This document shows positions 1-6,907 of a stretch of 64,000 nt of DNA, piece after piece. The stretch is from the NCBI RefSeq assembly GCF_046764005.1, contig NZ_JBKOFW010000006.1, positions 186,001 through 250,000 on the forward strand, read 5' to 3'. The notes under the pieces were generated by a model that had not been told where the DNA came from, did no database searches, and was given only the letters and a program-made list of their open reading frames with translations. Within the stretch, counting starts at the first letter, position 1; every line of letters begins with the position of its first letter. The stretch is from Oryzobacter faecalis. GTDB lineage: Bacteria; Actinomycetota; Actinomycetes; Actinomycetales; Dermatophilaceae. A program made the position numbers and the translations under genes.

Positions 1-567
1 ATGAGCAACAACGTCTACCTCGTGACGTGCACGGCCACGGGCGAGCAGCTCCTCGTCGACGCCGCCGACGACCCCGAGCGCTGCCTCGCCCTCGTCGCCG
101 AGGGTTCCGGCCGGCTCGACCACCTCGTGACGACCCACCAGCACTGGGACCACCACCGCGCCCTCGCGGCCGTGGCCGCCGCCACCGGGGCCACGACCTA
201 CGCCGGGGCCGACGACGCCGACGGGCTGCCCGTCCCCCCGGACGTGCGCCTGCACCACGGTGACGTCGTCACGGTGGGTGAGCTCGAGCTCGACGTCATC
301 CACCTGCGCGGGCACACGCCCGGCTCGGTCGCCCTGTCCTGGGCCGACCCCGACGGCACCACGCACCTGTTCACCGGCGACGCCCTCTTCCCCGGGGGTC
401 CAGGGCGGGCAATAGGTCCGGATCACACGACGCTGATGGACGACCTAGAGGAGCGGGTCTTCGGGGTGCTGCCAGACGATACGTGGTTCTACCCGGGACA
501 CGGCGACGACTCGACGCTCGGGGCGGAGCGGCCCTCCCTCGCCGAGTGGCGGGAGCGCGGCTGGTGA
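1..567 (+). CDS. MBL-fold hydrolase, chimera of host 5' part and element-supplied 3' end
   Basis: Metallo-beta-lactamase-fold hydrolase of the glyoxalase II-like group. The metal-binding motif THQHWDHH lies at residues 45-52, further ligands are His105 (RGHTPGS) and Asp127 (TGDALF), and the last His is in YPGHGDD near residue 167. The reading frame crosses the attachment core at 383-395. Residues up to about 132 are host sequence; the remainder comes from the integrated element and replaces the original 3' end, which survives at 9187-9375. Because the final metal-ligand His lies in the replaced part, the element restores a probably active enzyme. Relatives usually have about ten more N-terminal residues, so the true start may lie left of the window although the first codon here is ATG. 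The substrate is unknown. The stop overlaps the GTG of the next gene (GTGA). Confidence 0.88.
   Translation: MSNNVYLVTCTATGEQLLVDAADDPERCLALVAEGSGRLDHLVTTHQHWDHHRALAAVAAATGATTYAGADDADGLPVPPDVRLHHGDVVTVGELELDVIHLRGHTPGSVALSWADPDGTTHLFTGDALFPGGPGRAIGPDHTTLMDDLEERVFGVLPDDTWFYPGHGDDSTLGAERPSLAEWRERGW
383..395. other. attL core of the integrated element
   Basis: The 13-bp CCCTCTTCCCCGG is shared with 9185-9197. To the left the sequence encodes the conserved host TGDALFPG segment; to the right begins element DNA. In the coding frame the core covers the codons for L-F-P-G just after the metal-ligand Asp. The exact crossover dinucleotide cannot be read from the sequence. Confidence 0.8.
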
Positions 568-1064
568 CGCCCCTCCCCCGAGGACGCCGGCCCGACGACC
601 GGGGGGCCTACCGCTACTTCGCCGCCCTAGAGCGGTTCGACCTCACCCGCAACCCGGCGACGGGCCTGCGCGAGGAACGGCTCCCGGACGAGCTCGGGGC
701 CATCCACGCGATGCGCCTCCGGGAGACGCCGGACACTCGACGGGAGGCCTACTTCGAGGCCCGCGGCCCGTTCGCCCTCTGCGGCACGCACGTCAAGGTC
801 CGCCTACCAGTCACCTTCCGCGGCGAGGAGGACGAGGCCTGCCCGGGCTGCGCGAAGAGGGTCGCCGAGGGTGCGACCCGGGCCCCTCAGGCGGAGGGGT
901 ACTACGCCTGCGAGGCGGTCGTCCTACCGGACCTCCCGGGCTTCTCCGGGGCCGTGTCCTGCTTCCTGCCCGACCGCCACGACGGCCCGCACCGGACCCG
1001 CGAGGGCGGGACGTGGACGTCCGGGCCGGAGGACTTCACGCCGACGGGGAACTACTCGACCTAG
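564..1064 (+). CDS. Cargo protein of unknown function with possible zinc site, coupled to the MBL gene
   Basis: A 166-residue protein starting at GTG 564, which overlaps the hydrolase stop (GTGA). This favours translational coupling and use of the host hydrolase promoter. Family not recognised. Visible are a CPGC pair at residues 93-96 and further cysteines near 73, 116 and 133, which could bind a metal. The N-terminal half is rich in Arg and acidic residues. There is no signal peptide or membrane segment, so it is probably cytoplasmic. An upstream in-frame ATG at 483 lies inside the hydrolase gene and is a less likely start. The gene lies inside the element, so it is foreign cargo brought under host expression. 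Coding status is supported by overlap, length and Cys spacing; function is unknown. Confidence 0.65.
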   Translation: MTPLPRGRRPDDRGAYRYFAALERFDLTRNPATGLREERLPDELGAIHAMRLRETPDTRREAYFEARGPFALCGTHVKVRLPVTFRGEEDEACPGCAKRVAEGATRAPQAEGYYACEAVVLPDLPGFSGAVSCFLPDRHDGPHRTREGGTWTSGPEDFTPTGNYST

Positions 1065-1069
1065 GCCGC

Positions 1070-1912
1070 CTACTGGCGGTTCCAGGTCCCGCAGCCTTGG
1101 CTGGTGAACACGACGGCCGCCCTCGTCACCTTCGCGACGACTCGTGGCGCGGCGAGTACGAAGTTGTTGGCGAGGATCTCGCCCTCATCGTCCCGCGTCT
1201 CCCAGTAGCAGTCCTCGACGTCCTTGACGACCCACGTGCCCCGCTTCATCTCGTTCGGGACCTTGTAGGTGTCATTGCCGACCCGGGTGCCGTTCTCCTC
1301 GGCCTCGATGGCTTGCCCGGTCGCGGCGATGCCCTTCCTCCACTTCGCGGCCTGAGGGTGCTTCGGGCAGAGGGTGAGGTAGGCGCGTAGCTCTAGGACT
1401 TGGGCCCGGCTGTACTCAGACTCCGTGGCGTAGTAGTCGGCGGGGTCGTTCGCCCCGCAGCCCTCGTAGATGGAGTAGACGTTCCCTGCGTCGCCACTGC
1501 TGTAGTCGGCCACTCGGGCAGCGGCCGCGACTGCCTTCTGCAGGGGCGTGGTTACCGGCACGCTCTCGACTACTTCCCCCGTCATCCCGGCGTCGCAGTT
1601 CAGCTTCCGGGCCCAGAGCTCGCGGAAGTCCGGGGATCCGTCGGCAGCTACGCGAACCGAGTGGACGGTGAAGTCAACGCCCGTGTCGAGGTTGCCGCAC
1701 ACGAGGTCGACGCTGCCCAACGTCGAGGGTGTCGGGGTTGGTGTAGCTGTAGGCGACGCCGAGGGCGAGGCGCTCGTCAGCGAGGGGGTCGGCGACGCCG
1801 AGGCGGCCGGCGAGGGAGATGCCGGGGCCGGATCCGCGTCGGAGGCGCAGGAGCTCAGAAGCAATGAGCCAGCCACGAGGGCGATGCTCACCACTGAGTG
1901 CTTGACCTGCAT
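1070..1912 (-). CDS. Secreted lipoprotein, element cargo
   Basis: A 280-residue predicted lipoprotein. The start chosen is ATG 1912, where a purine-rich GGGGAAGGGGAA precedes it and a typical signal sequence begins. Residues 1-21 form a charged n-region and hydrophobic core ending in the lipobox LSSC with Cys22. Residues 23 to about 70 are a low-complexity Ser/Pro/Thr/Ala linker, presumably a wall-spanning spacer. The C-terminal globular part has several cysteines (LVCGNLD, KLNCDAG, YEGCGAN, LTLCPKH, EDCYW, SQGCGTW) that could form disulfides outside the membrane. Family not recognised. It lies at the left end of the element, separated from the capsid gene by two strong hairpins, which is the usual setting of an independently expressed phage moron that alters the lysogen surface. 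Confidence 0.75.
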   Translation of the reverse strand: MQVKHSVVSIALVAGSLLLSSCASDADPAPASPSPAASASPTPSLTSASPSASPTATPTPTPSTLGSVDLVCGNLDTGVDFTVHSVRVAADGSPDFRELWARKLNCDAGMTGEVVESVPVTTPLQKAVAAAARVADYSSGDAGNVYSIYEGCGANDPADYYATESEYSRAQVLELRAYLTLCPKHPQAAKWRKGIAATGQAIEAEENGTRVGNDTYKVPNEMKRGTWVVKDVEDCYWETRDDEGEILANNFVLAAPRVVAKVTRAAVVFTSQGCGTWNRQ

Positions 1913-1949
1913 AGATTCCCCTTCCCCTCTGGGTGCATCGTGGCACGAG

Positions 1950-2022
1950 CCCTCCCGCGTCCGCAGGCGAACCGCGGGAGGGTCACGGATGCCGCCCCCG
2001 ATTCGCGTCAGGGGCGGCATCC
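1950..2022. terminator. Two adjacent hairpins between capsid and lipoprotein genes
   Basis: The first hairpin pairs CCCTCCCGCG (1950-1959) with CGCGGGAGGG (1973-1982). The second pairs GGATGCCGCCCC (1987-1998) with GGGGCGGCATCC (2011-2022). Both stems are perfect (10 and 12 bp). They lie in the 252-bp gap after the capsid stop on the minus strand and would end the structural operon before the lipoprotein gene. There is no T-run, as is common in actinobacteria. Confidence 0.6.
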
Positions 2023-2164
2023 GGTTGGCGCTGGGCGGCTGTAGGAGTGCCGGCCCATCGGTTCCCGCAGGAGCGTGACAGCGCGGGAGGCCGTTTACGC
2101 CTCGCCGTCGACGAGCGGGCCGGGCCCTCTACCTCGGCCCGCCCGCCGAACGGACAGTTGCGGG

Positions 2165-3301
2165 TCAGGCGGCGGTCATGTCGATCACGACGACGCCGGC
2201 GGGGCGGAGCGTCCCGGCGGCGAAGCGGCCCTCCGCGCGGCAGCGGACCTGGTTCTTGCCGAAGTCGTCGCCGATGAGGCCCCACTTGACCTCGACCACG
2301 CCGTCCGTGAAGAGGTTCACGCTGTCCCGGGCGACGACGTAACCGACGCCGACGGGGACGGCCGTCGAGAGGCCGACGGGGACGCCCCAGAGCTGGCGGC
2401 GAACTCGGTCGATCGGCGCACCCGCGTTCTCCATGACGAAGCCACCCGACCCGCCGCTGAGGCGCATCGTCTCGATGCTCATCCAGTCCGTGGGGTTCAG
2501 GACGAACGCACCGCCCTCCATGCCGAGCGTCTCGACCTTCCCCAGGGCCCGGCGGGCGGTCTCGACGGCATCGACCGTCCACGCCTGCGTCTGCACGCCG
2601 GATGCGTTTGCGAAGCCGAGGAGGTTCTCCCCGACGCCGCTACCGCCGATCAGCTGGGCGATCACGGCGTCCTGCAGGCCGCCGACCATCTCGTCCCGGA
2701 CGAACTGGTCGAGGGCCGTCGAGTCCTTCAGCCAGTACTCGGGGATCGGCTCGGAAAGGTGCGCGATCACGCGGAGCCGGTCCTCGACGCGCTCCAGCGT
2801 GAAGATCGACGTCGGCTTCAGAGCTCCGACTGCGACCGGGGCCGCGTTGTTCGTCCGGACCGTCTGCCGGAGGTAGGAGAAGTTCTCCGCGACCTCCCGG
2901 GCGGGGATCGCGTCCATCAGCGAGGTCGCCGGCCGGCCCATCACCGCGGTGATATCCGTCGCCTCCGTCGCCACGGCCTGCGAGCCGGCGGCGATCAGTG
3001 ACTTGACGTTGCGGGACTCCCCGCCGTCCGGGCCGTGCAGGATCCGGTCCGCGACCCCCTTGAACGAGAGGGCCCCGATGCTCCGGCCCTCGCCGCCGTC
3101 CGGGGAGTCGAAGGCCGCGAAGAGCTTCGCGTCCGCGTCGGCCTGCTCGATCTTCGAGGAGAGGGCCTGCACGTCCGCGTTCTTCTGGGCGAGGGTCGCC
3201 CGCTCGCTCGTGGTCAGGTCGCGGCCCGCGGCCTGCGCCTTCCCGATGATGTCCTGCGCGGCCTTGATCGCCGCCGCGCGCTGCTCTCGAAGAGTTGCCA
3301 T
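2165..3301 (-). CDS. HK97-type phage major capsid protein
   Basis: A 378-residue protein with the architecture of HK97-fold major capsid proteins. An N-terminal Ala/Lys-rich helical segment (about residues 1-60, MATLREQRAAAIKAAQ...) looks like the scaffold-like delta domain. It is followed by a typical core, including VRDEMVGGLQDAVIAQLIGG and FVLNPTDWMSIETM, and a C-terminal segment with LWGVPVGLSTAVP and GVVVIDM. ATG 3301 is the start because it gives the usual family N-terminus. The length is normal for the family. No prohead protease, portal or large terminase accompanies it. Either a helper supplies maturation, or this capsid assembles without cleavage and serves to make satellite-sized shells; both are inference. 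It is the most distal gene of the minus-strand operon. Confidence 0.9.
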   Translation of the reverse strand: MATLREQRAAAIKAAQDIIGKAQAAGRDLTTSERATLAQKNADVQALSSKIEQADADAKLFAAFDSPDGGEGRSIGALSFKGVADRILHGPDGGESRNVKSLIAAGSQAVATEATDITAVMGRPATSLMDAIPAREVAENFSYLRQTVRTNNAAPVAVGALKPTSIFTLERVEDRLRVIAHLSEPIPEYWLKDSTALDQFVRDEMVGGLQDAVIAQLIGGSGVGENLLGFANASGVQTQAWTVDAVETARRALGKVETLGMEGGAFVLNPTDWMSIETMRLSGGSGGFVMENAGAPIDRVRRQLWGVPVGLSTAVPVGVGYVVARDSVNLFTDGVVEVKWGLIGDDFGKNQVRCRAEGRFAAGTLRPAGVVVIDMTAA

Positions 3302-3513
3302 GATCGTTCTGCTCGCTTCTCCGCCCCGACCGGGGCGGCATCGAATGGAAGTCGGAGCCTGCTGGGGGAGACGGACCGGGACGGCTGGCCTCCGCGCGCT
3401 GCTGGCATCTTCGGCGCTTCGCGTGCGGTGGATCCGCTCGGCTCCTCGGCTCCTTGGCCCTAACGGGCTCCTCGGGACCTTGGCTCTGCGGCCGCTAGCG
3501 GCGCTTCCTCGAT

Positions 3514-3547
3514 GCCTCCAGTTGACCATGCGGGTCCGACAGGAGGC
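3514..3547 (+). promoter_or_regulatory. Hairpin covering the ribosome-binding site of the thioredoxin-like gene
   Basis: GCCTCC (3514-3519) can pair with GGAGGC (3542-3547), which contains the AGGAGG ribosome-binding site. Inside it GACC (3524-3527) pairs with GGTC (3533-3536). A TTGACC hexamer at 3522-3527 could serve as a -35 box. The structure might mask the ribosome-binding site of the gene at 3561, or be a DNA operator. It is only suggestive. Confidence 0.35.
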
Positions 3548-3560
3548 GCATGATGGCTGC

Positions 3561-3857
3561 ATGGAGGTACGCCTGCTGTATTTCGAGGGTTGCCCGCACT
3601 GGACGGTTGCTGATGAGCGCCTTCGGGCCGCGATGGCCCAGATAGGCGACACCTCCTTGGTCCACCACGTCCTGATCGAGACGCCAGAGGACGCGGCGGC
3701 CAACGGCTTCGTCGGATCCCCCACTATTCAGGTCGACGGCCGAGACCCCTTCGCGCGCGGAGACGAACAGGTCGGACTTACCTGTCGGCTCTACTCGACG
3801 CCCGAGGGGCTCGCCGGCTCGCCAACGGTTGCTCAGTTGATCGAGGTCCTGTCATGA
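3561..3857 (+). CDS. Thioredoxin-fold protein (DF-family seleno/cysteine protein type), element cargo
   Basis: A 98-residue protein of the thioredoxin-like family whose members begin with an LLYFEGCP-type motif. Here LLYFEGCPHW places Cys11 where the redox or metal-binding residue is expected, with only one cysteine of a CxxC pair. FVGSPTIQVDGRDPF and LYSTPEGLAGSPT are conserved later segments containing the cis-Pro-type SPT. ATG 3561 gives the family N-terminus; AGGAGG lies 14 nt upstream, which is long. The gene is on the plus strand between the minus-strand capsid and small-terminase genes and overlaps the next gene by ATGA. Some relatives sit near mercury or other metal-resistance genes, so a role in thiol or metal chemistry is possible but not shown. 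Confidence 0.75.
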   Translation: MEVRLLYFEGCPHWTVADERLRAAMAQIGDTSLVHHVLIETPEDAAANGFVGSPTIQVDGRDPFARGDEQVGLTCRLYSTPEGLAGSPTVAQLIEVLS

Positions 3858-4054
3858 AGCGACTCGCAACGATCCTGGTCGGTGCCTTCCTCGCCGCGGC
3901 AGCGGTGGGCCTTGTGCGCGAGCGGTTAGGGTTCATCGCCTGCGGTTGCGCCGAAGACTGCTGGTGCCACAAGCCGGGGCTGAGTCTCTTCCGATGGGTG
4001 TTCCCGCGGGGCCACAAGAGCGCGTGGGCGGGTCGTCCCAAGCCGACAATCTGA
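3854..4054 (+). CDS. Small Cys-rich membrane protein, element cargo
   Basis: A 66-residue protein whose ATG overlaps the stop of the thioredoxin-like gene (ATGA), so the two form a coupled pair. Residues 4-20 form one membrane segment (ATILVGAFLAAAAVGLV) or an uncleaved signal anchor. The exposed part has four cysteines in ACGCAEDCWC followed by a basic tail, RWVFPRGHKSAW. Such a cluster suggests metal or thiol binding at the membrane. No family name can be assigned with certainty. Close linkage to a thioredoxin-fold partner suggests they act together on a metal ion or oxidised thiol; this is inference. Confidence 0.65.
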   Translation: MKRLATILVGAFLAAAAVGLVRERLGFIACGCAEDCWCHKPGLSLFRWVFPRGHKSAWAGRPKPTI

Positions 4055-4136
4055 AGACGTCACATCACCCCCGTGCGGACCGACTCCTCCGCTCCTCGCA
4101 CGATGAGGGGACCCAGCCAGACAAGGCTCCCCCGCC

Positions 4137-4622
4137 TTAGTGGTCCCGCGGCGGAGCCGCAAACGGGTTGCCCTCCCCGACGACGCCCGGCTCGGCGATC
4201 TTCATCCGATACCGCGCCGACGGCGACAACCCGAGCTCGTTACTCCACTGCCGGACCTGCGTCGAAGCGTCCCGCCACATCGCCCACGCCGGGGACCGGA
4301 CCGGGCGCTTCCCCTCGTCGGAGTTCGAGCGGCCGTCGACGAGGACCCCATGCTCACGCAGGGCGGCCGCAGCGGCGGCTGCCATCTCGACGGCGGAGCA
4401 GTACGCGGCGACGGCTCGCCGGTCCGCCTCACGGAACCGGGTCGGGTCGTTCGCGAACGTGGTCCGCAAGTGCTCCCACGACTCGCGACCGACGCCTTCG
4501 AGGTCGCCCGGGACGACCCACCAGTCGAGGCCGTTCCCGCCGAGGGTCGCGTCGACGACGAGACGCTCCGGGTCGAGCACGCGCAGCGGTGAATCGTTGA
4601 GGAGCTTCAGCTTCGGGCCCAT
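4137..4622 (-). CDS. Phage small terminase subunit, P27 family
   Basis: A 161-residue protein resembling P27-family small terminase subunits, which recognise packaging sites on phage DNA. Characteristic features are the helical segment around DRRAVAAYCSAVEMA, the SPAWAMWRDASTQVRQWSNELGLSPSARYRM stretch (seen as conserved pieces such as NELGLSPSARYR) and the short basic end. ATG 4622 is preceded by GGAAGGAGG at ideal spacing, which decides the start over the upstream ATG at 4670. No large terminase is present, so the protein would have to engage a helper phage's motor and redirect it to the element's DNA. This is the logic known for SaPI small terminases, applied here by inference. Confidence 0.82.
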   Translation of the reverse strand: MGPKLKLLNDSPLRVLDPERLVVDATLGGNGLDWWVVPGDLEGVGRESWEHLRTTFANDPTRFREADRRAVAAYCSAVEMAAAAAAALREHGVLVDGRSNSDEGKRPVRSPAWAMWRDASTQVRQWSNELGLSPSARYRMKIAEPGVVGEGNPFAAPPRDH

Positions 4623-4743
4623 GACGGGGCCTCCTTCCGGGTTACCGAGAATAGGTCGGGCAGCAGGCATGTACGGACGGCTACCGGCGCGAGGCTTCGG
4701 CTGCTGCTGCTTCGCGATCGGAACGCCCCATCCCGTCGCGGGG

Positions 4744-5004
4744 TCACACCTGGTCCCGCTGATCGTCGAGGAGGAGGGCTCGGAGGCCGTCGGCGGGGGG
4801 TGTCCCCTCGGGTGCGGCGGTTTCGGCGAGGAGGGCGGCGGTATGGGTGATCGCGAAGAGAAGGCCGGCGGTCCCGGCTGGGTCTCGGTTCGCTTCGTCG
4901 AGGACGTAGGCGACCGCGAGCTCGTCGCCGTCGAGCCACGCGATCAGGAGTCGTGCGCCGCGCTGGGTGTCTACGGGGCGGAGGGTCGGGGTGGTCTTCG
5001 GCAT
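4744..5004 (-). CDS. Small phage-type protein of unknown function
   Basis: An 86-residue acidic protein. ATG 5004 is chosen because AAGGAG lies 11 nt upstream, whereas the ATG at 5028 has no ribosome-binding site. The sequence is Leu/Ala-rich and probably helical (RGARLLIAWLDGDELAVAYV, then GTAGLLFAITHTAALLAETA). It resembles small conserved proteins found beside replication genes of actinobacterial phage elements, but I cannot name a family. It is part of the minus-strand operon, between the membrane protein at 5032-5286 and the small terminase. Function unknown. Confidence 0.6.
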   Translation of the reverse strand: MPKTTPTLRPVDTQRGARLLIAWLDGDELAVAYVLDEANRDPAGTAGLLFAITHTAALLAETAAPEGTPPADGLRALLLDDQRDQV

Positions 5005-5031
5005 GGCGGGTCGTTCTCCTTCGGTCATGCT

Positions 5032-5286
5032 CTACGGGCCGTAGAGCGTGCGGGGGTTGGGTGGGGACGGTCGGGCGCGGGTAGCGGGCTCCGCACGTGG
5101 AGAGGCCTGCTCCCGCTGACCGTCGGGGGGCTTCGGGCTGCTCGGTCGCCAGCGGGGTCGGCGGGCCGGGTTTGCAGGCACCCTCCGGCGGAGCTCCTCG
5201 TGCGCGGAGATCGTGTAGGCGACCGATAGGTCAAGGACGGCGAGGAGGCTGAGGACGAGGAGGAACGCGAGGACGGCAGTGGTCAC
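5032..5286 (-). CDS. Small single-span membrane protein
   Basis: An 84-residue protein starting at GTG 5286, which overlaps the TGA of the ATPase gene (GTGA), so it is translationally coupled. Residues 2-25 form one strong membrane helix (TTAVLAFLLVLSLLAVLDLS). The rest is a Pro/Arg-rich, low-complexity tail, probably cytoplasmic. A helix with a proline-rich tail is seen in some phage lysis or superinfection proteins, but no motif allows assignment. A longer reading frame starting at 5364 would run through the ATPase gene and has no ribosome-binding site. Confidence 0.55.
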   Translation of the reverse strand: MTTAVLAFLLVLSLLAVLDLSVAYTISAHEELRRRVPANPARRPRWRPSSPKPPDGQREQASPRAEPATRARPSPPNPRTLYGP

Positions 5287-6626
5287 GAGGCCGCCCTCCG
5301 CTCTGAGAGCCCCCGGCACTCCATGCAGACCGAGGGGATGAGGCCTGCTCCGTGCTTCGAGCAACGGCGGGAGACGGTCGTACCTTCGGGGTCCTCCTCG
5401 GGAGCGTGCGACCGTCTCCTGTCTCTATAGACGGGAGACAGGGAGACGGTCGTCTCACCGTCTCCGGGCGACGGTGGGGAGACGGTGGGGAGACGGTCGT
5501 CTAGGGGTGGTTCGTAGGTGTCGGAGAGCGGGTCCTGCCGTGCCCGGTAGGCCCGGATGGAGCGGTGGAGGTGGCTGTTCCGCGGGCCGTCCTCGCGGGA
5601 GATCCAGCCCTCGACGACGAGGACCTCGCAGGCGTTGCGGACGTCCTTCTCCTTGCCGCGGATCCCGCCGGTGATCGTCCGGAACGTCGCGGGTGTCGTC
5701 GAGCTCTCGACGAGCCGCGAGACCTTCTCCATCAGCGTGGTCGGGCGGAAGAGGCTACCCCCGCCGTCCTGCTCCTCGGAGGACCCGGTAGGCGGCTGCA
5801 CGGTGAGCGTGAGCACCGGCCCGGTGGAGTCGACGAGGACCCGCGCGACCTCCTGCGTGCGGTCGTGGCGCATCGGGCCGCCGTGGGCGCGGACGTAGCC
5901 GGGTCGGTCCTTCGCTACGCGCAGGGCGATCTCCCCGAGGAGCCCACGGCCGAGCGGTCGCTTGACCTCGACCGTGTAGGCGGCACCCGTCAGGCCTGCG
6001 AGCTTCGCCTGCCCGCCGATAGCGAACCTGCCTCGGCTCTCCCCGTCCTTGGTCACGTGGTCGACGAGGGCGACGGCGGCTCCCGTGCGCGCTGCGAGGC
6101 TCCGCGGGATCAGCCGCATCCACGCGGCGATGTCGTCGTTGGACTGCTGCGAGTAGCCGAAGAGGCCGAGGGCATCGGTCACGCCGTCGATCACCGCGAA
6201 GGTGGTAGGTCGGGCGAGGTGGTCCTCCCACGCGGCCCGGTCCCAGAGAGCTCCGTGCCCAGTCTCGGGGTGGACGTAGTGGAACCGCTGACGGATCCCG
6301 GCGGCCTCCGCACCGAAGAGGAGGAGGCGGGCGACTACGGAGGCCCCGTCGCTCTCGTGGTCGAGGTAGAGCACGGTGCCGCCATCGAGGAGGACCTGCG
6401 CGGCGAGCCATTGCATCGCGAGGGACTTACCGCTCTCGGGCTCCCCGTGGAAGGAGTGGATCAGGCCGGGGTACAGCAGCGAGATCCCGTCCGTGCGGGT
6501 GAAGAGAGTCGGCTCGGGGACGACCAGGGTGCCGTCGAGGACTGGCCCAAGGTCCTGCTCGTCCCACGAGGAAACGATGGGCTCGCCGGCCTCGCCGTAG
6601 CGGGCTGCGTCGTCGCTGTCGTTCAT
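5283..6626 (-). CDS. RecA/RepA-like replicative ATPase (AAA_25 type)
   Basis: A 447-residue ATPase of the RecA-fold RepA/AAA_25 kind, found in phages and mobile elements as a replication helicase or helicase-like protein. Walker A is GEPESGKS at residues 61-68 and the Walker B-like strand is FAVIDG near 143-148. VDHVTKDGESRGRFAIGG (from about residue 188) is the conserved loop following the sensor region. The C-terminal third contains a probable winged-helix segment (TFRTITGGIRGKEKDVRNACEV in pieces) and ends in a Cys cluster, CSKHG...CMEC, able to hold zinc. ATG 6626 has GAGGAGA at good spacing and overlaps the previous stop (ATGA). It corresponds in position to the primase/helicase gene of phiRv1. 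The 3' part carries an iteron-like array. Confidence 0.82.
   Translation of the reverse strand: MNDSDDAARYGEAGEPIVSSWDEQDLGPVLDGTLVVPEPTLFTRTDGISLLYPGLIHSFHGEPESGKSLAMQWLAAQVLLDGGTVLYLDHESDGASVVARLLLFGAEAAGIRQRFHYVHPETGHGALWDRAAWEDHLARPTTFAVIDGVTDALGLFGYSQQSNDDIAAWMRLIPRSLAARTGAAVALVDHVTKDGESRGRFAIGGQAKLAGLTGAAYTVEVKRPLGRGLLGEIALRVAKDRPGYVRAHGGPMRHDRTQEVARVLVDSTGPVLTLTVQPPTGSSEEQDGGGSLFRPTTLMEKVSRLVESSTTPATFRTITGGIRGKEKDVRNACEVLVVEGWISREDGPRNSHLHRSIRAYRARQDPLSDTYEPPLDDRLPTVSPPSPGDGETTVSLSPVYRDRRRSHAPEEDPEGTTVSRRCSKHGAGLIPSVCMECRGLSERRAAS
5369..5500. repeat. Iteron-like GGAGACGGT repeats, candidate origin of the element
   Basis: Copies of GGGAGACGGT(CGT) occur at 5369-5381, 5441-5453, 5476-5486 and 5487-5500, with a degenerate copy at 5466-5475. 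Inverted copies lie at 5409-5419 and 5457-5465. A palindrome CTGTCTC/GAGACAG flanks an AT-richer TATAGACGG loop at 5419-5441. All sit within the 3' end of the ATPase gene. Direct and inverted iterons inside or next to a replication protein gene are the usual form of phage and plasmid origins; the origin role is inferred. Confidence 0.6.
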
Positions 6627-6907
6627 GCCACGTCTCCTCGACGGTTGGCCCACCACTCCTCGCGGCGTGCGGCGGCTGCCCGGTCTGCTTCGTGGTCGCG
6701 TTCGGGGATCGAGGCCATAGCGCGGACGACGCGCACGGCTCGTCGGTGTAGGGCTGCGGCGTGCTGATCGGCCGCCTCCCACCCCTTCTCGTGCCCGGCG
6801 AGGTAGCCGGACAGGTAGGCGGCGTCCCAGACGTCCCGCTCGCGCGGGGTGAGGGCGAGGAGGTCAAGGGCCCGGCCGGCGCGGTCCGGCCCGACGGCGG
6901 CGGTCAC
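6623..6907 (-). CDS. Small phage-type protein of unknown function
   Basis: A 94-residue protein starting at GTG 6907, overlapping the previous stop (GTGA) and ending in an ATGA overlap with the ATPase start. It is therefore locked into the replication operon. The sequence is Ala/Arg-rich and helical, with TPRERDVWDAAYLSGYLAGH in the middle and a charged tail, RREEWWANRRGD. Proteins with this YLSGYLAGHEKGW-like segment occur in early regions of actinophages, but no function is known to me. It is likely cytoplasmic, and could be an accessory to replication given its position. Confidence 0.6.
   Translation of the reverse strand: MTAAVGPDRAGRALDLLALTPRERDVWDAAYLSGYLAGHEKGWEAADQHAAALHRRAVRVVRAMASIPERDHEADRAAAARREEWWANRRGDVA

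Noticed and set aside
397..567. Sequencing or assembly error as the cause of the altered hydrolase end
   Set aside because: Both ends are complete homologous coding sequences, and an integrase abuts the second core, so an insertion explains it better.
3522..3560. MerR-type promoter for the cargo pair
   Set aside because: TTGACC is present, but no suitable -10 box follows at 17 or 19-20 bp, so only a hairpin/RBS region is reported.
3561..3857. Selenocysteine use in the thioredoxin-like gene
   Set aside because: There is no in-frame TGA; the family position is a cysteine and no SECIS-like element is evident.
3302..4136. Prohead protease or portal gene
   Set aside because: I searched both strands between the capsid and terminase genes; only the thioredoxin-like and small membrane genes are there.
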